Assembly: GCF_018282095.1 (NCBI RefSeq)
Contig: NZ_CP074126.1
Location: forward strand, 3,266,341-3,330,340
Direction of reading: 5' to 3'
DNA length: 64,000 nt
Source of the DNA: Pseudovibrio brasiliensis
Lineage (GTDB): Bacteria > Pseudomonadota > Alphaproteobacteria > Rhizobiales > Stappiaceae
Shown here: one piece after another, positions 8,858-17,199 of the stretch
Position numbering within the stretch: position 1 is the first letter of the stretch
Layout of the letters: each line of letters starts with the position of its first letter
Notes under the pieces: model-generated
Told to the model about the DNA's origin: nothing
Databases searched by the model: none
The model's input: the letters and a program-made list of their open reading frames with translations, nothing else
Program-made: the position numbers and the translations under genes

Positions 8858-10300
8858 TCAACGCCAGAATTGAGGGTTAAACAGCACCAGTACCGTAAAG
8901 AGCTCCAATCTCCCCAACAACATTGCTGCAGAAAGCACGATCTTCGCACTGCTTGGAATGTCAGCAAAGTTTCCGACCGGACCAACCACATCACCAAGTC
9001 CTGGCCCCACGTTGGAAACCGCAGTCGTCGCCGCACTCATAGCCGTCACCAGATCGAGACCCAGACCGCCAAGGATAACCGTAATCAGACCAACTGTTGC
9101 CATATAGACAACAAGGAATGCCAGAACGGAGAACGCAAGATCAGGCGTAATTTTGGTATCACCATAGCGCACAGGCACCACCTGATCAGGCCGGATCATC
9201 TTGTTCATGTAAGCCCGCACGGTGCCGAAGAACACGATGAAACGGAAGATCTTGATGCCACCACTGGTCGAACCTGTACAACCACCAATAAACGTCAGCA
9301 TCAGGAAGAAGCCCATCATCGGAGGACCCCAGGCTGTGTAATCACCAAGGCCATAGCCGGTGGTGGTGATGATGGAGATCACCACAAACAACGCTTCCAC
9401 TATAGCGCGGCCAAACGTGAACTTGTTCTCAATGCCAAGGTACAGCGCCGTCATGCTGGAAAGGATGATGATAACAAAGATAAACGCCCGCGCCTGCGGA
9501 TCCTGGAGCAGCGCCATCGGGTTCTTGGTCAGGGATTTGATCAGAACAACAAATGGAAGACCGGAAGCCAGCATGAAGACCACTGCCACCCACTCTGCCG
9601 CTGTGCTCTCAAAGTACGCAAACGAGGCATCATGTGTCGAAAAACCACCGGAAGACAGTGTCGTCATCGCATGGTTCACCGCATCAAACAAAGACATGCC
9701 AGAGAACACATAAAGGATCATACAGGTCAGCGTCAGCATGATGTAGACACCACCAATCAGGCGCGTCAGATCAGTAGCACGCGCCACGATCTTCTCGCCG
9801 CGATCAGAGCTTTCAGTCCGGAACAGCTGCATACCACCAATACGCAGCAGCGGCATAAGCAGGATCGCCATAACGATGATACCAACACCGCCGATCCACT
9901 GCGTCAGAGACCGCCAGAACAACAAACCCGGAGGCATCCCATCTAACCCAATCAGAACAGTAGATCCTGTCGTTGTGAAGCCCGAAACACTCTCAAAGAA
10001 AGCATTCTCAAACCCGATACCAAGACTGAGAAACGGCAGCGCACCACATACCGGCATCACAAACCACGACGTTGTGGTCAGCAAAAACGCCTGACGAATG
10101 GTGAGATGTTCAAGTTTGTAATTGGCGGTTGAAACCGCAAGCAACAGACCCAGAAGCCCTACAAAAAGAGAGGAAAGTGCAAACGCAATCCAGTCAGGAT
10201 TGCTGAAATAGATATCCAGCAATGCCGGTGCCAGCATCAAAATGGCCAGCCCAACCAGAAAATATCCAAGCACCCGTAATACGGGACCCACCGTCGCCAT
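8858..10300 (-). CDS. trkH: TrkH-family potassium uptake protein (copy 2)
   Basis: A 480-residue paralogue of the adjacent TrkH, collinear over the whole length. Shared stretches include PPGLL-WRSL-QW-GGVGI and GGMQLF-TESSD--EKIV. Pore filters are SGFTTTGSTVL, TLSSGGFST, ITTTGYGLGD and AVSNVGPGLG. The start at 10300 matches the paralogue's N-terminus and has GAGAG five bases upstream. An ATG at 10312 would add four residues. The second filter differs (SSGGF against ATGGY). Two copies could differ in affinity, cation use or expression. This gene would be transcribed first from the long spacer at 10301-11287. Confidence 0.92.
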   Translation of the reverse strand: MATVGPVLRVLGYFLVGLAILMLAPALLDIYFSNPDWIAFALSSLFVGLLGLLLAVSTANYKLEHLTIRQAFLLTTTSWFVMPVCGALPFLSLGIGFENAFFESVSGFTTTGSTVLIGLDGMPPGLLFWRSLTQWIGGVGIIVMAILLMPLLRIGGMQLFRTESSDRGEKIVARATDLTRLIGGVYIMLTLTCMILYVFSGMSLFDAVNHAMTTLSSGGFSTHDASFAYFESTAAEWVAVVFMLASGLPFVVLIKSLTKNPMALLQDPQARAFIFVIIILSSMTALYLGIENKFTFGRAIVEALFVVISIITTTGYGLGDYTAWGPPMMGFFLMLTFIGGCTGSTSGGIKIFRFIVFFGTVRAYMNKMIRPDQVVPVRYGDTKITPDLAFSVLAFLVVYMATVGLITVILGGLGLDLVTAMSAATTAVSNVGPGLGDVVGPVGNFADIPSSAKIVLSAAMLLGRLELFTVLVLFNPQFWR

Positions 10301-10877
10301 TATATCTCTCATCTCAAGATGGGCGCAGCCTCAGGCGATTGCACCAACAAGCTTTAATCTCAAATCCTACAGAATCCCGGTTAAGCTTCTCAGCAGAAGG
10401 GCGCAGTAAATCACTCTGATGATGTTTGAGGTTACTGGACCGTGAAAATCTGAAGGATCATATCGGACCAGAACAGTCCGGCAGCATGGAGCGCTTATCT
10501 ACGCCAAAAGTAGAACGCCGCCAAGTTTTTTCTAATCAGGATATCCCCTCGGCATGGGTGTGCAGCATAATAGAACTACAATTCTGCCGTGTGTGACGCC
10601 GACTTAGTGTCACCAAGGCGCATTTTAAACTCGGAAAAACACGTGCACCGTACATTCCCACAGTACTGCGACAATACTACCTATAAGTCATTCTACCGCG
10701 ACAGGATGTGACCCTCAGATCACAATTTCCATCAGCCTTAACATGCGCTCCAACTGAATTAATTTCATTATACTATTGTTTTAAATGAGATATTGAAGAC
10801 TGAAATTTCACTACACTTAAAAACAAGGCAATTCAACAAAATCAACTAGATAGCTCATATTGTCGCAGTTTTTCGTC
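10301..10877. other. Long AT-rich intergenic region, left part
   Basis: Between the divergent trkH copy 2 and the DUF3360 gene there are nearly 1 kb without a credible gene. This left part is AT-rich and should hold the trkH promoter. No tRNA, riboswitch or repeat was recognised. A 13-mer, ACTGCGACAATAC (10665-10677), recurs at 12879-12891, about 200 bp upstream of the second transporter's operator. That may be chance. Confidence 0.5.
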
Positions 10878-10915
10878 TTATAGATTTCATCAATGACACG
10901 ATAGACTCATACGAT
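10878..10915 (+). promoter_or_regulatory. LysR-type operator upstream of DUF3360 gene
   Basis: The pattern ATAG-N7-CAAT-N6-ATAG-N7-CGAT (ATAG at 10880 and 10901, CGAT at 10912) is the same 10-11-bp-spaced tetrad seen at 13079-13116, with 29 of 38 positions identical, and in the LysR promoter at 16089-16124. It resembles OxyR-like binding geometry. It lies about 370 bp before the gene start, leaving a long leader. The remaining 10916-11287 contains only a weak hairpin, CCCTAC...GTAGGG near 10964-10985, followed by GCTTTT. Confidence 0.6.
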
Positions 10916-11287
10916 TTTATTTAAGCTGCAACCTTCTGCAAGTTCTCGCTGAACACCGTAAGCTTCCCTACGTCATTTCAGGTAGGGGCTTTTCGGAACT
11001 GAAGAACAGGGGAAGGGTATTCATAGTCTGAATTTGTGGTTTGCAAGGTCTCTTGAAAAGACCCTGGAAACCGGAAGGAAAGTTACAGCGAGTTTGAAGC
11101 CGCTGACGCAGTTGCACTTTAACACCTCCCATAAAGCTGCAGCTCAAAACCCGAAAATCCTGACGGTTCCAACTCCTCCCAGCAAACCAGAAATCAAGGC
11201 CATGAAGCGAGATGCCTTCATCAGCTTCGCTCAAAAAAGCAAGCACATGAGGCCAGCCTCTCCTTTCCCCCGTCAGTTTTATGGAGA

Positions 11288-12814
11288 ATGGCTGTTATGC
11301 TTCAGCAGACAGACAAGCACGAAGAATCCTATAGCGAGGCACACAAGCCTGCCAGCGAGTTTGAACAACGGTCCGATTATCTGGACCACGAACTCCAGAT
11401 CATGAAACCACGCCGCTGGGGTCTCAACCTGCCGGGTCGCGATTTCCGTTTCGAAATGGAAGATCTTGTTCCGGCAATCGCAGGAACCATCGGCATCTCC
11501 GTGATGTACTCTGCGGTTATGACAGCCTGGGCAACCGGCCTCACTGCAAAGTGGCCTCATGTTAATCTGGGCGCAGAATGGATCATCGAAGTGGTCCGCG
11601 TTGAGATGCTCATCCCAGCTCTGATCTTCTGCATCATTGGTTCCGGTTTCCTGAACCCACGCGCAAACCTTGCAGGCAACCACGGCCCAATGATCCCTCT
11701 CATTGGTTCCATCGCTCTTGCAGGCGCGCATCCTCTGGCTCTGGCAGCTCTCGTCTGTCTCTTCGGCTTGCTCCTCAGCTACTTCAAAGGCGGCTCCCGT
11801 CTGGTGAACCTGACCAGTCAGGGCGTAGCTGGCGGCTTGCTCGTATTCCTCGGCTTCATGGGGGCAAAAGGGCAGATCACATCCCTCTTCAGCTGGGCTG
11901 GCGGCCTACAGGCGAAGCATGACCTTGCCTACAGCCTCTCCTACGTTGCTCTGGCAATCTTTGCAGTCAACATCGTCCTTTACGCCTTCCTTGCGAAAGT
12001 CGGTAAGCGTTGGCTCGCAATTCCAGCTTGCTCTGTCGTAGCGGTTGTTCTAGCCCTCGCACTCGGCGCTGGTGTTGACCTTCAATTCACCACAGCTCCT
12101 GGCCTGCCAAACATGAACCCATGGTACTGGTGGGGCTCTACTGAAAGCGGCTGGCAGCTCGGCATTCCTGGCTTCAACCACTTCGTTGCTTCCCTACCTT
12201 GGGCAATTCTGGCAGTCGCAATGTGGTCCCCGGACTTCCTTGGCCACCGTATCTTCCAGGAACTCAACTACCCTAAGAACACCGATAAAGTTCTGATGGA
12301 CGTTGATGACACCATGACCTGCTGCTCCCTGCGCCAGTTCACCGGTACGTTCTTCGGCGGCGGTAACATCACTTCTTCCTGGGGCACTTACATGATCCCA
12401 GCTGCGATCGCGAAGCGTCCAATCCCTGCTGGCGCAATCCTGCTTGGCGCATTGTGCATCGTCATCGCAACCATCGGCTACCCAATGGACGTAGCAGTAT
12501 GGCAGCCAGTGATGTCTTGTGCTCTTCTGGTTGGCGTGTTCCTTCCACTTCTGGAAGCTGGCCTGCAGATGGTGAAATCCAGCAACGACACCAACTCTGC
12601 TGGTATCTGCATCTTCGCAGCAATCGTCACCAACCCTGTTCTGGCATGGGCAATCACCATGTTCCTCGACAATAATGGCCTGATTGGTGACAAAGAGCGC
12701 GCAGAACGTTTGAGCTTCGCAGACCGCATCGTCATCCCAGCAGGTGCAGTGATCATCTGTACCCTGGCAATGGCCGCAGTTGGCATGCTCCCAGGTATTC
12801 CAGCTCTGCTGTAA
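11288..12814 (+). CDS. DUF3360 family membrane protein, putative anion/solute transporter
   Basis: A 508-residue polytopic protein recognised as DUF3360, a family best known from Vibrio. Diagnostic stretches are HKPASEFEQRSDYLDHELQI (about 20-39), FEMEDLVPAIAGTIG, NLAGNHGPMIPLI, PGLPNMNPWYWWG, SPDFLGHRIFQELNYP and the C-terminal GMLPGIPALL. About 12 TM segments follow a 60-residue cytoplasmic N-terminus. The repeats of the fold suggest kinship with SulP/NCS2-type (7+7 TM) transporters. The substrate is unknown. ATG 11288 is given. ATG 11297 fits the GGAG at 11283-11286 better and may be the true start. It shares an operator with the OFA transporter downstream, so the two may move the same or related organic anions. 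A terminator follows. Confidence 0.85.
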   Translation: MAVMLQQTDKHEESYSEAHKPASEFEQRSDYLDHELQIMKPRRWGLNLPGRDFRFEMEDLVPAIAGTIGISVMYSAVMTAWATGLTAKWPHVNLGAEWIIEVVRVEMLIPALIFCIIGSGFLNPRANLAGNHGPMIPLIGSIALAGAHPLALAALVCLFGLLLSYFKGGSRLVNLTSQGVAGGLLVFLGFMGAKGQITSLFSWAGGLQAKHDLAYSLSYVALAIFAVNIVLYAFLAKVGKRWLAIPACSVVAVVLALALGAGVDLQFTTAPGLPNMNPWYWWGSTESGWQLGIPGFNHFVASLPWAILAVAMWSPDFLGHRIFQELNYPKNTDKVLMDVDDTMTCCSLRQFTGTFFGGGNITSSWGTYMIPAAIAKRPIPAGAILLGALCIVIATIGYPMDVAVWQPVMSCALLVGVFLPLLEAGLQMVKSSNDTNSAGICIFAAIVTNPVLAWAITMFLDNNGLIGDKERAERLSFADRIVIPAGAVIICTLAMAAVGMLPGIPALL

Positions 12815-12835
12815 TCCTGAGCAATCAAAATCAGA

Positions 12836-12866
12836 AAAAGCGCATCGCCCAGCGGTGCGCTTTTTT
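12836..12866 (+). terminator. Terminator after DUF3360 gene
   Basis: Stem AAAAGCGCATCGC (12836-12848) pairs with GCGGTGCGCTTTT (12852-12864), 13 pairs with one wobble, with a 3-nt loop. It ends in TTTTTT. Confidence 0.92.
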
Positions 12867-13078
12867 GTATTCGCAACCACTGCGACAATACGCACCTGAG
12901 TAAAACCTGACGTCAGTAACGCACAGTACGGATGACAACCATCCTCCGTTCTGGCATAAACAAAGACAGCAAGCGAAGCTACTTCTCTGATATTTCAAAA
13001 TAAATCAGAGCGTGCAAAATTTTTCACCGCACCATCTTCGCCGACCATCCCACTTCCCCACATCACAAACCGTCCCTG

Positions 13079-13116
13079 TAATAGATTACATCTATAACGT
13101 GATAGACTCTGGCGAT
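13079..13116 (+). promoter_or_regulatory. LysR-type operator upstream of OFA transporter
   Basis: ATAG-N7-CTAT-N6-ATAG-N7-CGAT, with ATAG at 13081, CTAT at 13092, ATAG at 13102 and CGAT at 13113. The first pair forms the palindrome ATAGATtacATCTAT. It is the same layout as at 10878-10915. It lies 190 bp upstream of the gene start, with a dispersed repeat between. The rest of 12867-13078 shows nothing recognisable. Confidence 0.65.
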
Positions 13117-13196
13117 TTCAACCAGCCATGTGTTAGATGCAAACTCAACGTATGGATGCAGGCCTCCTCCCTCTCGCCTGCCTCCTAGGCACATCC

Positions 13197-13284
13197 CCGA
13201 AATGGGGCTCGGTTTTCGGAAACAGGATGTAGCTGCAACACAAGATTGAAGCGGTTTGCCGAGCGAGGCGAATGCAAACCGCTT
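13197..13284 (+). repeat. Dispersed bipartite intergenic repeat, copy 2
   Basis: The core CCGAAA...TTTTCGGA (13197-13220) is followed by an 11-bp perfect inverted repeat, AAGCGGTTTGC (13249-13259) and GCAAACCGCTT (13274-13284). It has the same two-part architecture as copies at 4.3, 40.8 and 42.7 kb. It sits in the untranslated leader of the OFA transporter, ending 22 bp before its start codon, so it could affect translation of that mRNA. Confidence 0.7.
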
Positions 13285-13306
13285 TGATTGCTCTAGGGGT
13301 TTGCTG

Positions 13307-15085
13307 ATGTTTAAAATACCAAGCTTTATGCTGAAAGACGCGATTGTCGCCAAGCCGGGCTTCAATCGTTGGCTCGTTCCACCGGCTTCCATTGCAATTC
13401 ACCTGTGCATCGGCTCAGCCTATGCATGGAGTATCTACAACCCGGCGCTCATCAGGGAAATTGGCGGCATCGCACCGGCAGCTGAAGATTGGTCCCTCAG
13501 CTCTGTCGTGTGGATCTTCTCTGTCGCGATCCTGTTCCTCGGCCTTTCAGCAGCAGTTGCTGGCAAATGGCTGGAAAAAGTCGGCCCACGCTGTGTGGGC
13601 ACAACAGCTGCCTTCTGCTGGGGTGGTGGCTATATCATTGGCTCAATCGGCATCATGACACACCAGTTATGGCTGCTGTATCTGGGCTATGGCGTTATCG
13701 GTGGCTGTGGTCTGGGCCTAGGATACGTCTCTCCAGTTTCCACCTTGATCCGCTGGTACCCTGACCGCCGCGGTCTTGCAACCGGCATGGCCATCATGGG
13801 CTTTGGCGGTGGCGCGATCATCGCTGTTCCACTGAAAAGCTGGCTTCTCGGCCTCTATGCTAAAGCACCAGATTATCTCGGCCCACTCGCCGACGTGCAG
13901 ACAACCGTAGAAAACGGCATCCGCTACGTACAGGTCGCTGGCGCAAAAGTAGAAGCAATCGTCGTCAGCGCATCACAGGCAGAGGCAGCCTTCGAAGGTG
14001 CAAAAGCAGGCGTCTATGTTGCTGGTACAGGCAACACCGGTGCAGCATCCACCTTCCTCACACTAGGTATCGTCTATTTCGTCGTGATGATCCTGGCATC
14101 CTTCGCCTACCGTATTCCGGCACCAGGCTGGAAACCTGAAGGTTGGGAGCCTCCGCAGGAAGACCCTACCAAACAGGGGCTTATCACCCGTAACCACGTG
14201 CATATTGATACAGCTCTGCGCACACCTCAGTTCTATCAGCTCTGGATCGTGCTCTGCTTCAACGTGACAGCTGGTATCGGTGTGATCTCTGTCTCCAAAA
14301 CCATGATCTACGAGATCTTCGGCAACGGCATGCCAACCATCGTCGATGGCGCATTCACCGCAACCTACGTCTTGATGATCTCTGTCTTCAACGCCATGGG
14401 GCGCCTCGGCTGGTCTACACTCTCTGACTATATTGGCCGCAAGAACACCTACACCGTCTTCTTCGTACTGGGCTCTTTCCTGTACCTGTCCATTCCGCTC
14501 ATCGCAGCAGAAGCAGGCGCAAGCCCATCCGTGATGTGGCTGGTTATGTTCTACGCAGCAACCATGACCATCTTCACCATGTACGGCGGTGGCTTTGCAA
14601 CAATCCCTGCGTATCTGGCAGATATCTTCGGCACAAAGTTCGTCGGTGGTATCCATGGACGTCTGCTCACCGCATGGTCAGCAGCTGGTGTGGCCGGCCC
14701 GTTCCTCATCACATTCCTGCGCGAACGGTCTGTAAACGCCAAGATCTATGAGTTGGCAGAAAAAGTTGATCCAACTGTCTTCCTCCAAACCTTCGGCGAA
14801 GGCAAAGAGAAGCTGGCTGAACTTATCGCAGCAAAATCCATCTCCGTTTCCAGGTTGATGGAAGTGGCTCCGGAAGGAACGATTGATCCAACCCCGAGCC
14901 TCTACAACACAACAATGTATGTGATGGCTGGTTTGCTTGTCGCAGCACTTATCTCCAACCTTCTCATGAAACCAGTCGATCCGAAGTACCACATGGCAGA
15001 AGACGCACTGGGTGAAGGAGAAGCACCAACAACAAAACCGGCAGAAACTGGCAAACGGACCTCAGCGCCAATGCCTGCCGAATAA
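13307..15085 (+). CDS. OFA-family (oxalate/formate antiporter-like) MFS transporter
   Basis: A 592-residue major facilitator protein of the OFA family, whose model member OxlT exchanges oxalate for formate. Visible: N-terminal AIHLCIGSAYAWSIYNPAL, a glycine-rich stretch in TM4-5 (GCGLGLGYVSPVSTLIRWYPDRRGLATG), the second half opening with TPQFYQLWIVLCFNVTAGIG, and GRLGWSTLSDYIGRKNTY. The protein is longer than OxlT (about 420). It has an inserted hydrophilic segment at about residues 185-250 and another near 480-520. The start at 13307 follows AGGGG by 7 bp. An in-frame upstream ATG lies inside the repeat. Oxalate itself is only one candidate substrate: no oxalyl-CoA decarboxylase or formyl-CoA transferase is nearby. 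Confidence 0.88.
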   Translation: MFKIPSFMLKDAIVAKPGFNRWLVPPASIAIHLCIGSAYAWSIYNPALIREIGGIAPAAEDWSLSSVVWIFSVAILFLGLSAAVAGKWLEKVGPRCVGTTAAFCWGGGYIIGSIGIMTHQLWLLYLGYGVIGGCGLGLGYVSPVSTLIRWYPDRRGLATGMAIMGFGGGAIIAVPLKSWLLGLYAKAPDYLGPLADVQTTVENGIRYVQVAGAKVEAIVVSASQAEAAFEGAKAGVYVAGTGNTGAASTFLTLGIVYFVVMILASFAYRIPAPGWKPEGWEPPQEDPTKQGLITRNHVHIDTALRTPQFYQLWIVLCFNVTAGIGVISVSKTMIYEIFGNGMPTIVDGAFTATYVLMISVFNAMGRLGWSTLSDYIGRKNTYTVFFVLGSFLYLSIPLIAAEAGASPSVMWLVMFYAATMTIFTMYGGGFATIPAYLADIFGTKFVGGIHGRLLTAWSAAGVAGPFLITFLRERSVNAKIYELAEKVDPTVFLQTFGEGKEKLAELIAAKSISVSRLMEVAPEGTIDPTPSLYNTTMYVMAGLLVAALISNLLMKPVDPKYHMAEDALGEGEAPTTKPAETGKRTSAPMPAE

Positions 15086-15107
15086 CAAAGCAAACCCAAA
15101 CAAACTA

Positions 15108-15133
15108 AGCCCGCGATCTTCGCGGGCTTTTTT
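15108..15133 (+). terminator. Terminator after OFA transporter (convergent with LysR gene)
   Basis: Perfect 9-bp stem AGCCCGCGA (15108-15116) and TCGCGGGCT (15120-15128), loop TCT, T-run to 15133. Confidence 0.93.
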
Positions 15134-15158
15134 ATCTCATCATCAGAAAATGAATGCT

Positions 15159-16061
15159 CTACTCAGCAGCAGCAGGAAGAACCGGCTTCTTATATTGAGC
15201 TGCACACTCTGCCAGTGAGGTAATAATCGCAGGCTCAAGCTCGCGCTTTGTCATCACCATACCGATACTGTGAGAAACAACTGGCTTGATCAGAGGAACA
15301 GACACAATCCCTGCTCCCAGCGACAGAGCTGAAAACTCTGGCAAGATCGCGCAATACCCTGCGCGGATAAAACCGCCTAGCGACGGAATTGTCTCTGCCT
15401 CAATCTCAGGATCAAGCTCGACACCGAGGAATCTGAGCGTGCTGTCCACCATCATACGGTTCTGCAGGTTAGGCGAAAGCGCAACCATACCGCCAGCATT
15501 CACAGCCGTTTCCCACTCCACAGCCTCAGCATTTTGCAAGCGGTGCCCAGCGGGCATGAACAGACGGTAGTCTTCTTCATAGAGCGTAAAGCTGCTGTGC
15601 TTCTTTGCATCACTGAACTGAGTATAGGTGATGCCCGCATCAATCTGATAATCCTCAAGAGCCTTATGGATCTCATCATGGCTCATCAGCTGGATCGTAG
15701 CATGTGCATGCGGATGGCTTTTCTTCAGGTCCAGAATGAGGGAAGCAGTTGCCACATCAGCGGATGGAATGACACCAATATTGACCTTACCGAACACCTC
15801 AGTGCTCTTGCCAGCAACCTCATTCCGCAGGCTGTTGCAATCCGCAAGCACCTTTTTCGCCCAAACGAGAATCCGCTCCCCTTCTGGCGTCAGACCATGA
15901 AACTTCTTGCCGCGCTCAATGATCGGCACACCCAGCTCAATCTCCAACTGGCGAATTCGGCCAGACAGCGTTGGCTGCGTCACGTTACAAGCCGCTGCAG
16001 CACGGGTGAAATGCCGCTCCTGAGCCAGAGTAACGAGGTATTGTAACTGCCGAATATCCAA
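15159..16061 (-). CDS. LysR-family transcriptional regulator
   Basis: A 300-residue LysR regulator. The winged helix-turn-helix is at residues 1-60 (MDIRQLQYLVTLAQERHFTR, then ACNVTQPTLSGRIRQLE), followed by the periplasmic-binding-like effector domain (VNIGVIPSADVA from about 92). It belongs to the branch that includes OxyR and CynR. The paired redox cysteines of OxyR are not evident: the Cys residues lie at scattered places, so a small-molecule ligand is more likely. It is convergent with the OFA transporter. Its own promoter and those of the DUF3360 and OFA genes carry the same operator pattern, so it is the obvious regulator of both and probably of itself. Confidence 0.88.
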   Translation of the reverse strand: MDIRQLQYLVTLAQERHFTRAAAACNVTQPTLSGRIRQLEIELGVPIIERGKKFHGLTPEGERILVWAKKVLADCNSLRNEVAGKSTEVFGKVNIGVIPSADVATASLILDLKKSHPHAHATIQLMSHDEIHKALEDYQIDAGITYTQFSDAKKHSSFTLYEEDYRLFMPAGHRLQNAEAVEWETAVNAGGMVALSPNLQNRMMVDSTLRFLGVELDPEIEAETIPSLGGFIRAGYCAILPEFSALSLGAGIVSVPLIKPVVSHSIGMVMTKRELEPAIITSLAECAAQYKKPVLPAAAE

Positions 16062-16088
16062 GGACGCTCACCCTTCACACAACGCTTG

Positions 16089-16124
16089 ATAGAAACGCTC
16101 TATAGCACAATAGAGCAATCAGAT
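16089..16124 (-). promoter_or_regulatory. LysR autoregulatory operator
   Basis: ATAG (16089-16092)-N7-CTAT (16100-16103)-N6-ATAG (16110-16113)-N7-AGAT. The spacing is identical to the operators at 10878 and 13079. It lies 28 bp upstream of the LysR start codon and overlaps the expected promoter, which fits autorepression. Confidence 0.6.
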
Positions 16125-16309
16125 CAGAATGGGCACGGACACTAGCATTTGTTTTCTCAAAGAAAAGCAAAACAAATGCGCTGCGTACTTACGCCACAGG
16201 AATATCAGAGCAACTTTTTCACAGGGTTCATGGGGCGAACCATCACTTGGCCACATTGCCTCTCTTATCTGCAAGCAACAGTTTTCAGTGATTTGCAATC
16301 GGACCCTCC

Positions 16310-17053
16310 ATGGCAACAACCATTTCACGTCCGCTCCTTTGGGCCGCGGGCACAGCCTTTTTCGTGATGCTGGCAGTTTTTGCCACTTATCTGCTGCTGC
16401 CTTACGACCTGCCCGGCTCTGCAAACCTGACGAAAGTAAAAGAGGAACGCCTGCCAGCCCTGCGCGCTGACCTCACCTTCAAAGGAATGGAGCTGGGAAG
16501 CCCAATCTTCCTGCGGGTCTTTAAGGAAGAAAGCCGACTGGAAGCCTGGATCAGATCCGGCCAGACCTATCAACCCTATAAGTCCTGGGAGATCTGCAAA
16601 TACTCTGGCGATCTGGGACCAAAACTGAAAGAAGGCGACGGCCAGTCACCGGAAGGCTTCTACAACGTCTCAGCCAGACAGCTGAACCCGAATAGTCGCT
16701 ATCATCTGTCTTTCAACCTCGGTTTCCCAAACACATTCGACCAATCATTGGGCCGAACGGGTTCTTACCTCATGGTCCACGGCAACTGCCTCTCCATCGG
16801 ATGCTACGCCATGACCAATCAGCACATTGAAGAAATCTACCTGCTTGTCGAAGCTGCTCTGCAAAGCGGGCAAGACACTGTCCCGGTTCACATCTTCCCT
16901 TTCGAGATGACCGAAGAAAATCTCAGCAAACACAGCAGTTCCAAATGGCATCCCTTCTGGCTCAACCTCAAACAAGGCTACGACCTCTTCGAACAAAACC
17001 GCGTACCACCAGCTGTTTCAGCACAAGAAGGCCAATACCAGTTCACTATCTAA
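16310..17053 (+). CDS. L,D-transpeptidase family protein (YafK/ErfK-like)
   Basis: A 247-residue cell-envelope protein. One N-terminal hydrophobic segment (about 8-29) anchors it or acts as a signal. The YkuD catalytic signature is clear: LMVHGNCLSIGCYAMTNQHIEEIY (about 160-183), with the catalytic His and Cys in HGNCLSIGCYAM. It is likely to form 3-3 crosslinks or attach proteins to peptidoglycan, as for YafK/DpaA-type enzymes, which can also cleave such links. The gene is not in an obvious operon. tRNA-Leu lies just downstream on the other strand. Confidence 0.88.
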   Translation: MATTISRPLLWAAGTAFFVMLAVFATYLLLPYDLPGSANLTKVKEERLPALRADLTFKGMELGSPIFLRVFKEESRLEAWIRSGQTYQPYKSWEICKYSGDLGPKLKEGDGQSPEGFYNVSARQLNPNSRYHLSFNLGFPNTFDQSLGRTGSYLMVHGNCLSIGCYAMTNQHIEEIYLLVEAALQSGQDTVPVHIFPFEMTEENLSKHSSSKWHPFWLNLKQGYDLFEQNRVPPAVSAQEGQYQFTI

Positions 17054-17073
17054 ATTTCAGGGAAAAGAAAATT

Positions 17074-17158
17074 TGGTGCGGACGGCGGGACTCGAACCCG
17101 CAAGCCCAAGGGCGGCAGATTTTAAGTCTGCTGTGTATACCAATTCCACCACGACCGC
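17074..17158 (-). tRNA. tRNA-Leu (anticodon UAA)
   Basis: Read on the minus strand from 17158: a GCGGTCG acceptor strand, a D-arm with GGTGGAATTGG, anticodon loop ACTTAAAAT with anticodon TAA, a long class II variable arm (GCCGCCCTTGGGCTT), T-arm GCGGGTTCGAGTCCCGC, then CGTCCGC-A-CCA with CCA encoded. It is 85 nt long, as expected for tRNA-Leu. One acceptor position (5-68) is a T-T mismatch. Confidence 0.95.
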
Positions 17159-17171
17159 TTGCAGGCACTTG

Positions 17172-17199
17172 AGTACACGAGCAAACCAGCATCGTGCAA
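17172..17199 (-). promoter_or_regulatory. Candidate sigma-70 promoter of tRNA-Leu
   Basis: On the minus strand TTGCAC (17199-17194) and TGTACT (17177-17172) are separated by 16 bp, and the -10 ends 13 bp before the mature tRNA 5' end. The elements sit within a 10-bp perfect inverted repeat, CAGGCACTTG (17162-17171) and CAAGTGCCTG (17197-17206). This repeat could also act as a weak terminator on the plus strand, because TTTT follows it. The remaining 17210-17536 before map holds a small hairpin (GGGCTTGCGAGCCC, near 17444) and nothing else recognised. Confidence 0.45.

Noticed and set aside
8870-9946. 358-residue open frame on the plus strand
   Set aside because: Antisense to the second trkH, with the same His/Arg/Gln-rich composition and no ribosome-binding site.
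10968-11246. 92-residue open frame on the minus strand in the long spacer
   Set aside because: No family resemblance, no ribosome-binding site and an unusual composition. It could be revisited only with transcript data.
10665-12891. Shared 13-mer ACTGCGACAATAC about 200 bp upstream of each transporter operator
   Set aside because: No flanking similarity was seen. A single 13-mer is too short to call a regulatory site, although the matching distances are curious.
15159-16061. Calling the LysR protein OxyR because of its operator pattern
   Set aside because: The cysteine positions do not match the redox pair of OxyR, and the linked genes are transporters rather than peroxide-defence genes.
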